A DNA stretch of 7,390 bases from contig JAZQOX010000012.1 in assembly GCA_045628105.1 (NCBI GenBank), positions 1-7,390 on the forward strand, written 5' to 3'. How positions within the stretch are numbered: the first letter of the stretch is position 1; every line of letters begins with the position of its first letter. Source of the DNA: UMGS1781 sp045628105. Lineage in GTDB: Bacteria > Bacillota > Clostridia > TANB77 > CAG-508. The position numbers were made by a program, and so were the translations under genes. Positions 6,051 to 7,390 of this stretch are shown piece by piece. Under the pieces are notes generated by a model, which searched no databases, was not told the origin of the DNA, and saw only the letters and a program-made list of their open reading frames with translations.

Positions 6051-6691
6051 TGGGTGTTTATTAAAACGGTATAAACAAGTATCAAAAATCTATTCAAACA
6101 AATGCAAAATCAGAAACATACGAAATCCTAGTTGATGTTGAAGAATCAAAATTATATTTATTTCAAGATAAAGAATTAATAAAAACATATATATGTTCTG
6201 GCGGAAAATGGTCAACTCCTTCACCAATTGGAACTTGGAAAATAGTAAACAAAGCAAAATGGGGAGAAGGATTTGGTGGAAGTTGGATGGGATTAAACGT
6301 TCCATGGGGAGATTTTGGAATACATGGAACACTATCACCAAATTCGTTAGGATGGGCAAGCTCACATGGGTGTATAAGAATGAAAAACGATGAAGTTGCA
6401 GAGCTTTATAAAATAATTCCAATAGGAACAAAAGTAACAATAGTAGATGGACCATATGGTCCATTTGGAAAAGGGCTTAGAGATTTAAAATCAGGAATGT
6501 ATGGATCAGATGTACTAGAAATTCAAAAAAAATTAAAAGAATTAGGATTTTTTACTGGAACACCAAATGGAAAATTTGGACTTGTAACAGAAGAAGCGGT
6601 TCAAAAATATTGTAAAGCAAATGATTTATATGTAAGAAAAATAATAAATATAGACCTCCAAAAACATATGGGATTTGAAAATTTTGAGTAA
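6004..6691 (+). pseudogene. L,D-transpeptidase (YkuD) with C-terminal peptidoglycan-binding domain, frameshifted
   Basis: Family members use a catalytic Cys to make 3-3 cross-links in peptidoglycan or to attach proteins to it. An ATG at 6004 opens a signal-peptide-like sequence, MKKCLIICFIFMFFLFGC, whose LFGC may be a poor lipobox, but this frame ends at TGA without entering the enzyme. The YkuD domain lies one frame on, from AAC at 6065; that frame has TAA at 6062-6064 and no ATG, GTG or TTG until 6287, which is inside the domain. Removing one A from the run at 6063-6066 joins them into 228 residues. In that numbering the YkuD domain covers about 39-150, with H107 and the H121-G-C123-I-R125 catalytic motif intact. 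A PG_binding_1-like domain follows (about 160-220, YGSDVLEIQKKLKELGFF). There is no Shine-Dalgarno sequence before 6004. I read it as a recently broken gene or a sequencing error; a third option is an unusual non-AUG start. Confidence 0.8.
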
Positions 6692-6716
6692 AAATGTATT
6701 AGAATAGTGGGAAAAG

Positions 6717-6745
6717 TTGCAAAATGGTACATAATGTGGTAAAAT
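6717..6745 (+). promoter_or_regulatory. Sigma-A promoter with extended -10 before the repeat protein gene
   Basis: TTGCAA (6717-6722) and TAAAAT (6740-6745) are separated by 17 bases, and TGG at 6737-6739 supplies an extended -10. Transcription would start near 6752. The leader holds a small 6-bp palindrome, TTTACA at 6765-6770 with TGTAAA at 6775-6780, which may be chance in such AT-rich DNA. I see no terminator between the L,D-transpeptidase stop and this promoter. Confidence 0.65.
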
Positions 6746-6798
6746 AATAAACAGAGATGTTATGTTTACAAAAATGTAAAATATAAGGAGGAATTATA

Positions 6799-7390
6799 AT
6801 GAATAATGAAAATGATACAATAATTGATATTGATTTACCAAGAGATGTTAAAAGAGCCATCAAAGGGATATCTGATAAATTTAAAAAAATGTTGTCAAAC
6901 ACAAAAGGAAAAAGAATAGCAGCACTTGAAAAGTCTATGCAAGAAATAAATGATAGATTAGGAAAATTAGAGGGACAAAAAAACAATCCTGAATTAATTG
7001 GGTTAATTAGAGAAATAAATAATAAATTAAGAGAGCCAAACAAAGATACAGAAACAATAAGTAAGTTAGTTAAAGAGTTAGGTGATAGGGTAACAGAATT
7101 GGAAAAAAGTAGAGAAGAACAACCAGCTGAAGAACAACCAGTTGAACAACCAGTTGAACAATCAGTTGAAGAAACACCAGCTGAACAAGTAGAAGAAACA
7201 CCAGCAGAACCAGTAGAAGAACCAGAAGCACCAGCTGAACCAGTAGAAGAACCAGAAGCACCAGCTGAACCAGTAGAAGAACCACAAGCACCAGCAGAAC
7301 CAGTAGAAGAACCAGAAGCACCAGCTGAACCAGTAGAAGAACCAGAAGCACCAGCTGAACCAGTAGAAGAACCAGAAGCACCAGCTGAAC
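6799..7390 (+). CDS. Acidic coiled-coil protein with Pro-Ala-Glu-Val tandem repeats, 3' end outside the window
   Basis: The gene opens at ATG 6799, with AAGGAGG at 6785-6791 seven bases upstream, and runs off the right edge after 197 codons. There is no signal peptide or membrane segment in the visible part. Residues 1-35 are mixed (DIDLPRDVKRAIKGISDKFK). Residues 38-105 show heptad-like spacing of hydrophobic residues: I40, L43, M47, I50, L54, L57, then L66, I70, I73, L77, then I87, L90, L94, V98, L101. Breaks near P64 and P80 suggest two or three short coiled-coil segments. From about 108 the protein becomes a low-complexity Glu/Pro/Gln/Val region that settles at residue 135 into exact PAEPVEEPEA decapeptides. 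Such acidic Pro-rich stretches usually act as extended spacers or flexible linkers. I do not recognise a family; whatever follows the repeat decides its function and is not visible. It is likely transcribed alone from its own promoter. Confidence 0.85.
   Translation, partial: MNNENDTIIDIDLPRDVKRAIKGISDKFKKMLSNTKGKRIAALEKSMQEINDRLGKLEGQKNNPELIGLIREINNKLREPNKDTETISKLVKELGDRVTELEKSREEQPAEEQPVEQPVEQSVEETPAEQVEETPAEPVEEPEAPAEPVEEPEAPAEPVEEPQAPAEPVEEPEAPAEPVEEPEAPAEPVEEPEAPAE
7201..7390 (+). repeat. 30-base in-frame tandem repeat encoding PAEPVEEPEA
   Basis: Six full 30-base units (starting at 7201, 7231, 7261, 7291, 7321 and 7351) and the first 10 bases of a seventh are visible. The units differ only at two positions: GCA or GCT in the second codon, and CAA instead of GAA in the ninth codon of unit 3 (PAEPVEEPQA). 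Since 30 is a multiple of three, gain or loss of units keeps the reading frame. Looser versions of the unit (VEQPVEQSVEETPAEQVEET) lie just upstream at about 7141-7200. The array continues beyond the window, so its full length is unknown. Confidence 0.95.

Noticed and set aside
6193..6393. 66-codon + strand frame inside the L,D-transpeptidase
   Set aside because: It is out of frame with the conserved YkuD sequence that continues to the HGC motif, and it is a shadow.
7070..7381. Leucine/valine-rich open frame on the minus strand across the repeat
   Set aside because: It is the reverse complement of the Pro/Glu/Val repeat. A 30-base repeat without stops on one strand often gives an open frame on the other. 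There is no start signal or believable protein.
7201..7390. CRISPR array
   Set aside because: The 30-base units are directly adjacent with no spacers and encode an in-frame protein repeat.

Overview
The window looks like a stretch of chromosome from an AT-rich, low-GC Bacillota, most likely an anaerobic clostridium. The signs are A/T-ending codons with heavy AGA and ATA use, strong AGGAGG ribosome sites, sigma-A type promoters, and a trimeric [FeFe]-hydrogenase operon typical of fermenting Clostridia. All supported genes lie on the + strand.

Layout: (1) the 3' end of a small membrane protein, closed by an intrinsic terminator (1-293). (2) A secreted D-Ala-D-Ala carboxypeptidase (PBP5/DacF-like, 345-1584), split by a +1 frameshift near position 540. 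(3) An operon with its own promoter: a NuoE-like subunit (1704-2192), a NuoF-like flavin subunit (2255-4108) and the [FeFe]-hydrogenase catalytic subunit (4134-5882). Together these form a HydABC/Hnd-type enzyme that would couple H2 to NAD(H) and ferredoxin. (4) An 81-base element with nested inverted repeats, then a long terminator hairpin (5882-6050). (5) An exported L,D-transpeptidase with a C-terminal peptidoglycan-binding domain (6004-6691), also split by a +1 frameshift just after its signal peptide. (6) A separately promoted coiled-coil protein that enters a perfect 30-base tandem repeat and runs off the window (6799-7390).

How the genes work together: the three hydrogenase subunits make one soluble complex. 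NADH oxidation at FMN in HydB, with electron relay through HydC and the many Fe-S centres of HydB and HydA, would be joined to proton reduction at the H-cluster. The maturases HydE, HydF and HydG are not in the window. The two flanking enzymes act on peptidoglycan and have no obvious metabolic link to the hydrogenase.

I found no convincing new multi-gene system. The most useful points are two independent reading-frame breaks in cell-wall enzymes next to an intact 4.2-kb operon, two palindromic repeat elements of different families, a Cys-to-Ser change in the first H-cluster motif, and an expanding decapeptide repeat with a visible 90-base duplication.
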